The notes beneath the pieces were generated by a model. The model ran no database searches. It saw nothing but the letters and a program-made list of their open reading frames with translations, and was not told the DNA's origin. Position numbers and translations under genes: made by a program. Shown in pieces: positions 1-5,218 of a stretch of 5,218 nt of DNA (its first letter is position 1; every line of letters begins with the position of its first letter). Source of the DNA: Planctomycetota bacterium (GTDB taxonomy: Bacteria; Planctomycetota; Phycisphaerae; WQYP01); the NCBI GenBank assembly GCA_021798635.1, contig JAJZGH010000298.1, positions 1-5,218 of the forward strand. The letters run 5' to 3'.

Positions 1-1100
1 TCAAGCTCGCGACGCAAACAACGTTGAAAAATGGAACCTGGGGTGTTGGGGTCCCAGTCGCGATGCTCGGCGTGACCGCCGACGAGGAGAGTTCCCCTTC
101 CCCGCAGGTCCGCCCGCCGGGCATCGCTTCGCCGTCGGGCGAAGAAATACAGCCCATCCGGATTCTCAAGCACAGCGTAGGGAACAATCTGTTGCACCTC
201 AGGGGATTTCTCGGCAGTCTCGCGCCCAAGGAATTGCGGTTTGCCGTCCTGTAGAATGCTGCGAATTGTCTCTTCAATAACGTCCTTATCGCGGTCGAAC
301 ATTTCGAATGTCACCGGCTCTGTGACTAACAACATCTGTGCCGACAGACCTTCAATAACCTCGGTAATGGCCTTTGCCACGACGTACGCAACCTGTTGGA
401 AACTCACCGAGGACTTTCCCGAATCTGACGTATCAACATGGAAAATCTTCGGCGCGGTGCCACCCTCAAATGATTTAGCGGCCGTTTGGTATGCATCTTG
501 CAACTGCTTGAGCGTCTCCTGGTTCATTACCGATCCTGCCTCGTTGATAAGCTTTGAATGGCGCTCGCGCGCCAGTGATGTCTGGTGATCCGCGGTAAAC
601 AAAAAGACAATATTCTCGCGGCGCATCCATGCGTCAAGGTTGAAGAATGTGGTGATGGCGCTACGTTCGCCGTCGGTTATGTGTTGAGCGTGGCAGAGAA
701 ATTCCATCCAGCCAGCCACATCGAAGAGTCCGCGATCCAATATCACAAGGTGGTACGGTGGATTTTCGTGGCAATCAATGAGGATGTTTTGCAATGCATA
801 GCATCCCGACCAGGCGTTGAAGGAAAGCCAATCGTCACGTAAACCCCGCGGGGTTCGTAAGGAGGCCCCTTCCGCAGGAGCCGCAACTTCGGCTCCGAGC
901 CGCTTAAATAAATGAGTAAGAATATTAATAACCGAGGATTTCCCCGACTTAGGAGAACCGGAAAACTCAATAATCACGGGGAGCCGTACCTCGGAATCTT
1001 CGGCTTTGAGAAGCTTTAGCGACGCGCCGAACCGGGCCTGCAAGTCGGCGAGCTGCTTCTCCGAAGGACTGCCTGATGGTACTTCTAAATTGGTTATCAT
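1..1100 (-). CDS. P-loop nucleotide kinase-like / NUDIX fusion protein (C-terminus cut by window edge)
   Basis: An uninterrupted frame of 366 codons runs from ATG 1100-1098 to the left edge without a stop. Residues about 40-250 look like a thymidylate/deoxynucleoside-kinase-type P-loop domain. The Walker A is GSPKSGKS (48-55) after a hydrophobic strand (PVIIEF), a DRG motif sits in HLVILDRGLFD (117-127), a LID-like ARER lies at 177-180, and a VMN..TL..LQ.AY helix spans 191-204. From about 288 a NUDIX domain begins: QFLGRETAE, QQIVPYAVL (303-311), then LLVGGHAE (338-345), and RREL (363-366) at the edge. This pattern recalls COG4112 MutT-type predicted phosphoesterases. The remaining NUDIX-box glutamates lie outside the window. 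Known family roles suggest nucleotide phosphorylation plus hydrolysis of a nucleoside-diphosphate-linked compound in the cytosol; the substrate is unknown. The start is uncertain: 1100 has no Shine-Dalgarno site. An in-frame ATG at 1184 has only a weak AGG upstream and would add an Arg/Cys-rich 28-residue stretch that looks non-coding. The gene is divergent from the sulfotransferase. Confidence 0.87.
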   Translation of the reverse strand, partial: MITNLEVPSGSPSEKQLADLQARFGASLKLLKAEDSEVRLPVIIEFSGSPKSGKSSVINILTHLFKRLGAEVAAPAEGASLRTPRGLRDDWLSFNAWSGCYALQNILIDCHENPPYHLVILDRGLFDVAGWMEFLCHAQHITDGERSAITTFFNLDAWMRRENIVFLFTADHQTSLARERHSKLINEAGSVMNQETLKQLQDAYQTAAKSFEGGTAPKIFHVDTSDSGKSSVSFQQVAYVVAKAITEVIEGLSAQMLLVTEPVTFEMFDRDKDVIEETIRSILQDGKPQFLGRETAEKSPEVQQIVPYAVLENPDGLYFFARRRSDARRADLRGRGTLLVGGHAEHRDWDPNTPGSIFQRCLRREL

Positions 1101-1292
1101 ACCGATTGTCCATACGCCATCATTGGGCTTAGCTCTGCAGGCCCTCGCACGGCAGCTCCGTCGGATGTTACCCCGCCAAATCATTTCTGTAAACCTATCA
1201 ATGCGAAGGCCTGCGACCGGTTAACGCTTCGTGGCACAGACGAGGCGCTGTATTCGGAAACGCAGCCGGCTTGGCCCGCAAAGGGCATTTAA

Positions 1293-1373
1293 TGGCGCGG
1301 CGTTTCAGCGATGTATTTTTACTTCGCCATTTATAGTGAAAGCATATATACCGGCGCACAAGTGACCGCGCCA
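1293..1373. repeat. 8-bp perfect inverted repeat enclosing an AT-rich loop
   Basis: TGGCGCGG at 1293-1300 is the exact reverse complement of CCGCGCCA at 1366-1373, with 65 bases between. The enclosed segment is AT-rich and contains a smaller TTTCA/TGAAA pair (1303-1307 and 1337-1341), so a branched RNA fold or a protein-binding site is conceivable. In DNA of this composition, an 8-bp match across such a distance can also arise by chance. Confidence 0.35.
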
Positions 1374-1495
1374 GCTTTGCAACTATTTCCCTCCTGACGT
1401 GTTTAATGATTTGAAGCATCTGTTTGGGATGCTGCTATTTTGCGGCCCATTGCACCGCTGGGTTGATGGAAAGTTTTGAAAACTGCCAGGAGCGC

Positions 1496-1524
1496 TTTCA
1501 ATCACATTTTATCGGCCATACAAT
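1496..1524 (+). promoter_or_regulatory. Weak candidate promoter for the sulfotransferase gene
   Basis: TACAAT at 1519-1524 matches the sigma-70 -10 consensus at five of six bases. The hexamer 17 bases upstream, TTTCAA (1496-1501), matches the -35 consensus at only three of six. A transcript from here would start near 1531 and leave a 5' leader of about 70 bases before ATG 1603. The weak -35 makes this only a candidate. Confidence 0.25.
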
Positions 1525-1588
1525 GCGGTTGGTGCTGAGGGTAATCAGCCCCATTGGCGGTCGAGCTTTGAACGGTTAAGGGTGTTTC

Positions 1589-1593
1589 GGGAG
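1589..1593 (+). promoter_or_regulatory. Ribosome-binding site deciding the sulfotransferase start
   Basis: GGGAG lies nine bases before ATG 1603, a normal Shine-Dalgarno distance. It falls inside the coding sequence if the upstream GTG at 1582 were used, which favours the ATG start. Confidence 0.55.
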
Positions 1594-1602
1594 CAGGCAG
1601 GT

Positions 1603-2589
1603 ATGCCCGCATTAAAACGTGTCATCGTGGTTCTGGGAATGCAGCGCAGCGGCACCAGCACCATTGCCCGAGCCATCCACGCACTGGGCGTGCCGCTGGG
1701 AAATAATCTTCTGCCGGCCAATATTTTTAATCCCCGCGGCTACTGGGAAGACCAGCGGATATGGCGGCTGAATCAGCAATTTCTGGATCTGATTGGGGCC
1801 TCCCACCAGACCGGCGGCGTGAACTGCCCAAGCATCCTGGAGCATCCCAAATGTGAATCGCTGATCACCAAAGCCACTGTTTATCTGCATAAGCAATTCG
1901 GTGAGTGCGCGTTGTGGGGTGTGAAAGATCCGCATATCGGACGCCTGCTGCCACTATGGAAAATCATTTTTCAGCGACTAGGCGTTGAACCCAGCTACGT
2001 CATCGCGGTACGAAATCCGCTAAGCATCGCCGAATCACTGCAGCGCTGCGGTCTGGCGGATAAAGAATCCGGATTTGTTTTATGGCTGGAAAATATGTTC
2101 AGCGTGGTCTGCGAGACCCGGCAAAGCACGCGGGTATTTGTAGATTATGATGAACTCTTCGGTCACGCACCGGAAGCCTTGCGCCGCATTGCCAAAACCC
2201 TGGCCCTGCCCGGCGGCCCCCGGCAATCGCAAAACATCGCGGACTTTGCCGAGAATTTTTTATCGGAGAATCTGCGCAGCAGCCGCTACACGTTGGAACA
2301 ACTGCGGGCGGCATTCCCCGCTCCGAGCCTGTTCTTTGACCTGTATGAATTTGTGCGCCGGGCGGCGCATGATCAACTTTCACCTGAAGACTTTTCGCAA
2401 CAATGGGCGGTCATGACCGACCGCTATGCCGATATTCATCGCTGCCTGTCGGCAGGAGCAGCGCAATATCAAAAGTTATTAGCCCGCCATCAGCGCCGGA
2501 ACCGCCTATGGAAGCCGCTGAAAGAAATGGAAAAAATGGTCCGCACGGGCCGTAAAAAACTTCTGCAAGGCTCCCGCGCAGCCATGTAA
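1603..2589 (+). CDS. Sulfotransferase family protein (PAPS-dependent type)
   Basis: This 328-residue protein has the P-loop-like fold signature of PAPS-dependent sulfotransferases, which move a sulfonate group from PAPS to a carbohydrate or other acceptor. The 5'-phosphosulfate loop is GMQRSGTS (12-19), directly after the first strand VIVVL. The 3'-phosphate motif is VRNPLSIAES (136-145), with Arg137 and Ser145 at the expected eight-residue spacing. NPRGYWED (43-50) and FVDYDEL (179-185) are also typical of bacterial members annotated as sulfotransferase family. The C-terminal 30 residues are strongly basic, and I see no signal peptide or membrane segment. I chose ATG 1603 because GGGAG (1589-1593) lies nine bases upstream. 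A GTG at 1582 would add seven residues (MFREQAG). No glycosyltransferase or polysaccharide genes are visible beside it, so the acceptor is unknown; an inactive nucleotide-binding homologue cannot be excluded. Confidence 0.88.
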   Translation: MPALKRVIVVLGMQRSGTSTIARAIHALGVPLGNNLLPANIFNPRGYWEDQRIWRLNQQFLDLIGASHQTGGVNCPSILEHPKCESLITKATVYLHKQFGECALWGVKDPHIGRLLPLWKIIFQRLGVEPSYVIAVRNPLSIAESLQRCGLADKESGFVLWLENMFSVVCETRQSTRVFVDYDELFGHAPEALRRIAKTLALPGGPRQSQNIADFAENFLSENLRSSRYTLEQLRAAFPAPSLFFDLYEFVRRAAHDQLSPEDFSQQWAVMTDRYADIHRCLSAGAAQYQKLLARHQRRNRLWKPLKEMEKMVRTGRKKLLQGSRAAM

Positions 2590-2604
2590 GCCCGCTCATG
2601 CCCC

Positions 2605-2628
2605 GTCATGACGCCGTAACGTCGTGAC
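2605..2628 (+). terminator. Hairpin after the sulfotransferase gene, possible weak terminator
   Basis: GTCATGACG (2605-2613) pairs with CGTCGTGAC (2620-2628) around a six-base loop CCGTAA. This gives a nine-pair stem with one G-T wobble, starting 15 bases after the TAA stop. Only a short TTT follows, so intrinsic termination would be weak. The separate promoter found for guaA fits a transcription-unit boundary here. Confidence 0.4.
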
Positions 2629-2696
2629 CGTTTGCGGCGCGTTGCCAAACTTCTGCCGGGAATCTGATGCTCATTTTCGAATCAGGCGTAGCACCA

Positions 2697-2725
2697 TTTT
2701 CAGCTTTGGCCCCTGCGGTTAGAAT
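2697..2725 (+). promoter_or_regulatory. guaA promoter, placed for leaderless transcription
   Basis: TTTTCA (2697-2702, four of six to TTGACA) is followed, after exactly 17 bases, by TAGAAT (2720-2725, five of six to TATAAT). The -10 box ends six bases before the guaA ATG at 2732, so the expected transcription start falls on or within a base or two of the start codon. This is read directly from spacing; the start site itself is inferred. Confidence 0.55.
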
Positions 2726-2731
2726 CGCGGT

Positions 2732-4327
2732 ATGAATAAATTGCAGGATAATATAACAGCCGCCATTCCCGAACAGACGATCCCCATTCTGGATTTTGGC
2801 TCACAATATGTGCAGTTGATTGCCCGGCGTGTGCGTGAGGCCGGCGTTCAGGCGGTGCTGGTGGCACCCGATATTTCCATCGCCAAACTGCGGGAAATGA
2901 ATCCGGTGGGACTGATACTTTCCGGGGGGCCGGCCAGTGTTTATGAAGCGGATGCTCCGCGGTGTGATGCCAACATTTTTGATCTGGGTATTCCCGTGCT
3001 GGGAATTTGTTACGGTATGCAGATTGGCGCGGAATTGCTGGGCGGAAAGGTTAAGCCCGGTGTCGCTGCTGAATATGGTGCCACGCGGCTGCACGTGCTG
3101 GATAACGCCGCGGCGGAGGGCCACAGCGGCGAATTATTTGCCGGCGTGCCCGCCGACACGGGCGTGTGGATGAGCCACGGTGATCAGGTTAAGGAATTGG
3201 GAGCCGATTTTATTCCGCTGGCCTCTACGCCCACCTGCCCCCTGGCGGCGATTCGGCATAAATCGCGCGCCTTTTTTGGCGTGCAATTTCATCCGGAAGT
3301 TACACACACCCCGCACGGCGGAAAAATTCTGGAGAATTTTTTATATCGGGTGTGCGGTGCCGCGGGAACCTGGCGCATGGGGAATTTTCTGGACATCGCA
3401 GTGGATAAAGTGCGGCGACAGGTGGGTGCCGGCCGCGTGGTCTGCGGGTTATCCGGCGGTGTGGATTCCGCCGTGGCGGCGGCGTTGCTGCACCGGGCGA
3501 TTGGTAACCAACTGACCTGTATTTTTGTGGATAACGGTTTATTGCGGAAAAATGAACGTGACGCGGTGGAAAGTACATTCCGCGATCACTTTCATATTGA
3601 CCTGCGCGTGGTGGATGCCGGTGATGAATTTTTGGACGCCCTTGCCGGGGTCAGTGAACCGCAGACCAAGCGGAAAATCATAGGCAAGGCGTTTATTGAT
3701 GTGTTCAAACGCGCCAGCAGCAGTATTCCTGATGCGCGTTTTCTGGCACAGGGCACGCTGTATCCGGATGTTATTGAAAGCGGGCAGGGTTATGCGCGTA
3801 CGGCGGCCAATATCAAACTGCACCATAACGTCGGCGGCCTGCCGGCGGAATTGGGCTTTGACCTTGTGGAACCTCTGCGTGACTTATTCAAAGATGAAGT
3901 TCGCCGGCTTGGTGAAGTATTGGGTCTGCCGGAAGATATGGTGTGGCGGCATCCGTTTCCCGGTCCGGGGCTGGCGGTGCGGTGCATCGGGGACATAACA
4001 CGCGAGAAACTGGCAATTTTACGGGATGCCGATGAAATTCTGCTGGAGGAAATTGTGGCCGCCGGCTTGTATCGTTCCACGGCGCAGACATTTGCTGTAT
4101 TGCTGCCGATCAATACGGTTGCGGTCATGGGTGATGGCCGCGGATACAAGCCGGTGATTGCCTTGCGCAGTGTGGATTCCACAGATTTTATGACCGCCGA
4201 CTGGAGCCGGATTCCTTATGATGTCTTGGCGCGGATCAGCAGTCGGATTGTCAATGAGGTTCGCTCTGTAAGCCGGGTGGTGTATGATATTACCAGCAAG
4301 CCGCCGGGCACCATAGAGTGGGAATAA
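2732..4327 (+). CDS. guaA: GMP synthase (glutamine-hydrolysing)
   Basis: GuaA amidates XMP to GMP using ATP and glutamine, the last step of guanine nucleotide synthesis, in the cytosol. The 531-residue length is normal for the fused bacterial enzyme. The N-terminal class I glutamine amidotransferase domain (about 17-207) carries ILDFGSQY (19-26), SGGPASVY (64-71), the nucleophile Cys93 in GICYGMQ, and His187/Glu189 in FHPEV. The ATP pyrophosphatase domain follows, with the PP-loop SGGVDS (241-246). The C-terminal dimerisation and XMP-binding part contains [11 protein letters not shown] (407-417) and ends with the family-typical KPPGTIEWE. No key residue is missing. The start is firm: an in-frame TAG at 2720-2722 excludes upstream starts and the next Met (56) is past the first motifs. 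No Shine-Dalgarno sequence precedes the ATG. A zinc-ribbon membrane protein gene follows 17 bases after the stop. Confidence 0.99.
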   Translation: MNKLQDNITAAIPEQTIPILDFGSQYVQLIARRVREAGVQAVLVAPDISIAKLREMNPVGLILSGGPASVYEADAPRCDANIFDLGIPVLGICYGMQIGAELLGGKVKPGVAAEYGATRLHVLDNAAAEGHSGELFAGVPADTGVWMSHGDQVKELGADFIPLASTPTCPLAAIRHKSRAFFGVQFHPEVTHTPHGGKILENFLYRVCGAAGTWRMGNFLDIAVDKVRRQVGAGRVVCGLSGGVDSAVAAALLHRAIGNQLTCIFVDNGLLRKNERDAVESTFRDHFHIDLRVVDAGDEFLDALAGVSEPQTKRKIIGKAFIDVFKRASSSIPDARFLAQGTLYPDVIESGQGYARTAANIKLHHNVGGLPAELGFDLVEPLRDLFKDEVRRLGEVLGLPEDMVWRHPFPGPGLAVRCIGDITREKLAILRDADEILLEEIVAAGLYRSTAQTFAVLLPINTVAVMGDGRGYKPVIALRSVDSTDFMTADWSRIPYDVLARISSRIVNEVRSVSRVVYDITSKPPGTIEWE

Positions 4328-4334
4328 GATTGCT

Positions 4335-4338
4335 GGAG
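4335..4338 (+). promoter_or_regulatory. Ribosome-binding site of the zinc-ribbon membrane protein gene
   Basis: GGAG lies six bases before ATG 4345, in the short gap after guaA. It supports this start and independent ribosome entry on a shared guaA transcript. Confidence 0.6.
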
Positions 4339-4344
4339 TAATTC

Positions 4345-4758
4345 ATGGCCGCCAATACACCCCCGTTGCATCCGCACGATATCGGATTGCCGGCTTCGGT
4401 AGTCCGCAAGCGAAAGCACTTTCGGCGCATCGGGTATGTCATGCTCGTGTTTGCCGTGCTGACCGCCGGTCCGGGGTGGTATCTCTATGGCGTGTCGATC
4501 TGGGGTTCCCTGCATATTGGCCGATTTACCACCCTTCAGGCGATCGTGGCGTATTCCCTGCTGATTATTTCCAGCATTACGCTGGTGCTGGGATTATGGT
4601 ATCTGCTTCTGGCGCAAGTGCGGCGCCTGGCGCATATCGTTGAAGATCCGCAGGAAGATTCCAAGACTCTCAACTGTGCGAATTGTGGCTGGCCGCACGA
4701 TTATCCGGACCGGTTTTGCCGCCATTGCGGTAAACCGCTGGCTGCGGCCAAGCCGTGA
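4345..4758 (+). CDS. Small membrane protein with C-terminal zinc ribbon, function unknown
   Basis: This 137-residue protein matches no named family that I can identify. Residues 1-28 are a polar N-terminus ending in a basic patch (RKRKHFRR, 21-28). Two hydrophobic segments follow, about 30-50 (YVMLVFAVLTAGPGWYLYG) and about 65-90 (AIVAYSLLIISSITLVLGLW and onward), joined by a short loop. A linker leads to a four-cysteine zinc ribbon, CANC (111-114) and CRHC (125-128), spaced as two CxxC knuckles ten residues apart. By the positive-inside rule, both termini and the ribbon are probably cytoplasmic. The start has GGAG six bases upstream. It lies 17 bases after guaA on the same strand with no terminator or promoter visible in the gap, so co-transcription is likely. 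Composition and codon choice look native. A link to GMP synthesis is not implied by its sequence. Confidence 0.85.
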   Translation: MAANTPPLHPHDIGLPASVVRKRKHFRRIGYVMLVFAVLTAGPGWYLYGVSIWGSLHIGRFTTLQAIVAYSLLIISSITLVLGLWYLLLAQVRRLAHIVEDPQEDSKTLNCANCGWPHDYPDRFCRHCGKPLAAAKP

Positions 4759-4774
4759 TGAAGTTGGATATTTT

Positions 4775-4796
4775 CCTGGACAGTTATTAAACCAGG
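4775..4796 (+). terminator. Weak hairpin after the guaA / zinc-ribbon unit
   Basis: CCTGG (4775-4779) can pair with CCAGG (4792-4796) around a 12-base AT-rich loop. Flanking TT and AA could extend the stem only across a two-base bulge. No T-tract follows, so it is a poor intrinsic terminator. Its position 16 bases after the stop is the main argument. Confidence 0.25.
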
Positions 4797-4897
4797 GGAA
4801 TGAGTTGCCGGGGCGTGTAACGGGAGTTCGGATATGTAATGGGCGAGGAAGTGGTTATAGGAAGTTTCATCATATATAGAGTTGAAAAATTCCACGC

Positions 4898-4927
4898 TAT
4901 ACAATTTGCCCTGTCTGCCATTATAAT
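4898..4927 (+). promoter_or_regulatory. Promoter of the fasciclin lipoprotein gene
   Basis: TATAAT at 4922-4927 is a perfect -10 hexamer. TATACA (4898-4903, four of six to TTGACA) lies 18 bases upstream. Transcription would start near 4934, giving a leader of about 38 bases that includes the Shine-Dalgarno site. This contrasts with guaA, whose -10 box abuts its start codon. Confidence 0.55.
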
Positions 4928-4958
4928 CCCGTGTGTCGTTGAATAGTCGATACTTTGC

Positions 4959-4964
4959 GAGGAA
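4959..4964 (+). promoter_or_regulatory. Ribosome-binding site of the fasciclin lipoprotein gene
   Basis: GAGGAA ends seven bases before ATG 4972. It is a strong Shine-Dalgarno match and fixes the start of the partial gene at the right edge. Confidence 0.75.
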
Positions 4965-4971
4965 GTCTAAA

Positions 4972-5218
4972 ATGCGGAAACAACACTTAGCGGCTTGGAC
5001 CACGTTGGCGGTTTTGATGCTCGGCTTAGCCGGCTGCAGCGCTTTTATCAACAGCAAAACCGTTCTGTCTAATCCGCAGAATTATTCCTCCTGGCGCGTC
5101 CTGAAATATGAACCCCAGATTTCCACGTTCGCCTCACTGGTTAAATCCTCGGGCTTGGAATACGCCCTGAAAACCGCCGGCAACTATACTATTTTCGCCC
5201 CCACCAATGCGGCCTTCA
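4972..5218 (+). CDS. Fasciclin-domain lipoprotein (N-terminal part, cut by window edge)
   Basis: Only the first 82 residues are in the window. Residues 1-22 form a lipoprotein signal: a short basic start (MRK), a hydrophobic core and a lipobox LAGC with Cys22 as the predicted lipidated residue, followed by Ser23. The mature protein would therefore be anchored in a membrane facing the periplasm or cell surface. After a spacer of about 25 residues, ISTFASLVKSSGLEYALK (50-67) and YTIFAPTNAAF (72-82) match the opening helix and the conserved TVFAPT(N/D)xAF strand of the fasciclin (FAS1) fold. FAS1 domains are known for adhesion and protein or matrix binding, so an envelope or adhesion role is the family-based inference. 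The start is supported by GAGGAA seven bases upstream and a perfect TATAAT box. Total length and domain number cannot be seen. Confidence 0.9.
   Translation, partial: MRKQHLAAWTTLAVLMLGLAGCSAFINSKTVLSNPQNYSSWRVLKYEPQISTFASLVKSSGLEYALKTAGNYTIFAPTNAAF

Larger units (their letters stand above)
1101..1602. other. Divergent intergenic region without a convincing gene
   Basis: About 500 bases separate the start of the - strand kinase-NUDIX gene from the + strand sulfotransferase gene. Short open frames here (for example 1198-1419 on the - strand) are rich in Arg, Lys and Cys, match no family I recognise and lack ribosome-binding sites. I see no tRNA T-loop or cloverleaf, no CRISPR repeat and no transposase fragment. 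The region contains an inverted repeat (1293-1300 with 1366-1373), AT-rich hexamers (TATATA at 1345-1350, TATAAA on the - strand at 1335-1330) and a TACAAT at 1519-1524. Both flanking genes must be transcribed from here, or from further out, since they diverge. A small RNA or 5' leader is possible but not shown. Confidence 0.6.
4759..4971. other. Intergenic gap before the fasciclin lipoprotein gene
   Basis: These 213 bases hold a small hairpin just after the zinc-ribbon gene and a consensus -10 box further on. The middle (about 4800-4900) becomes AT-rich and shows no gene-like frame or RNA fold that I can support. Confidence 0.55.

Noticed and set aside
405..434. Second Walker A-like motif (SGKSS at residues 227-231 of the kinase-NUDIX protein)
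   Set aside because: The residue five before the GK pair is Asp223 instead of Gly, so it is not a GxxxxGK[ST] P-loop. It follows a KIFHVDTSD strand as in single P-loop thymidylate kinases.
24..842. Three + strand open frames (24-254, 241-588, 585-842)
   Set aside because: They lie opposite the continuous - strand kinase-NUDIX frame, which has recognisable Walker A and NUDIX motifs. The + strand translations show no motif and no ribosome-binding site.
1006..1224. + strand open frame of 72 codons
   Set aside because: Most of it is antisense to the N-terminus of the kinase-NUDIX gene, and it has no recognisable domain.
1198..1419. - strand open frame of 73 codons in the intergenic region
   Set aside because: It has Arg/Lys-rich low-quality composition and no Shine-Dalgarno site, and I recognise no family in it. 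Kept only as part of the intergenic description.
4640..4879. + strand open frame of 79 codons overlapping the zinc-ribbon gene end
   Set aside because: It is out of frame with the zinc-ribbon gene, whose CxxC knuckles and membrane segments are clear. The overlapping frame is Arg-rich and featureless.
4882..4905. TTGAAA (4882-4887) with TACAAT (4900-4905) as a promoter
   Set aside because: The spacer is only 12 bases, too short for a sigma-70 pair. The TATAAT at 4922-4927 is better placed.
4701..5057. - strand open frame of 118 codons across the zinc-ribbon and fasciclin genes
   Set aside because: It overlaps two well-supported + strand genes and the promoter between them, and it shows no domain signature.
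1..5218. CRISPR arrays, insertion sequences, tRNA or rRNA genes
   Set aside because: I saw no regularly spaced direct repeats, terminal inverted repeats with transposase, T-loop signatures or rRNA segments by eye.

Overview
This window is bacterial chromosomal DNA of moderate GC. It holds four intact or edge-cut genes on the + strand and one edge-cut gene on the - strand. The sequence does not fix the organism. A fasciclin-domain lipoprotein, an isolated PAPS-type sulfotransferase, a small zinc-ribbon membrane protein and genes without Shine-Dalgarno sites would fit a Planctomycetota or other PVC-group bacterium, but that is a low-confidence inference.

Layout. Positions 1-1100 (- strand) form one uninterrupted reading frame that leaves the window at its left edge. 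It encodes a P-loop nucleotide-kinase-like domain followed by a NUDIX domain of the COG4112 type. Positions 1101-1602 are a roughly 500-base divergent intergenic region with no convincing gene. It holds an 8-bp inverted repeat and AT-rich promoter-like hexamers. Positions 1603-2589 (+) encode a sulfotransferase-family protein with both PAPS-binding motifs. The gap at 2590-2731 holds a hairpin and a good promoter placed directly against the next start codon. Positions 2732-4327 (+) are a complete guaA (GMP synthase). It is followed 17 bases later by a 137-residue protein with two membrane segments and a C-terminal four-cysteine zinc ribbon (4345-4758), probably co-transcribed. A 213-base gap carries a consensus -10 box, and from 4972 a fasciclin-domain lipoprotein runs off the right edge.

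How the parts relate. guaA is housekeeping purine synthesis. The kinase-NUDIX protein also looks like a nucleotide-handling enzyme, but it is divergent from guaA and separated from it by the sulfotransferase gene, so a shared pathway is not shown. The sulfotransferase and the fasciclin lipoprotein both suggest cell-surface or envelope work, and each appears to be its own transcription unit.

The two points most worth a second look are the kinase-NUDIX fusion and the apparent leaderless transcription of guaA: the -10 box ends six bases before the ATG and there is no Shine-Dalgarno site.
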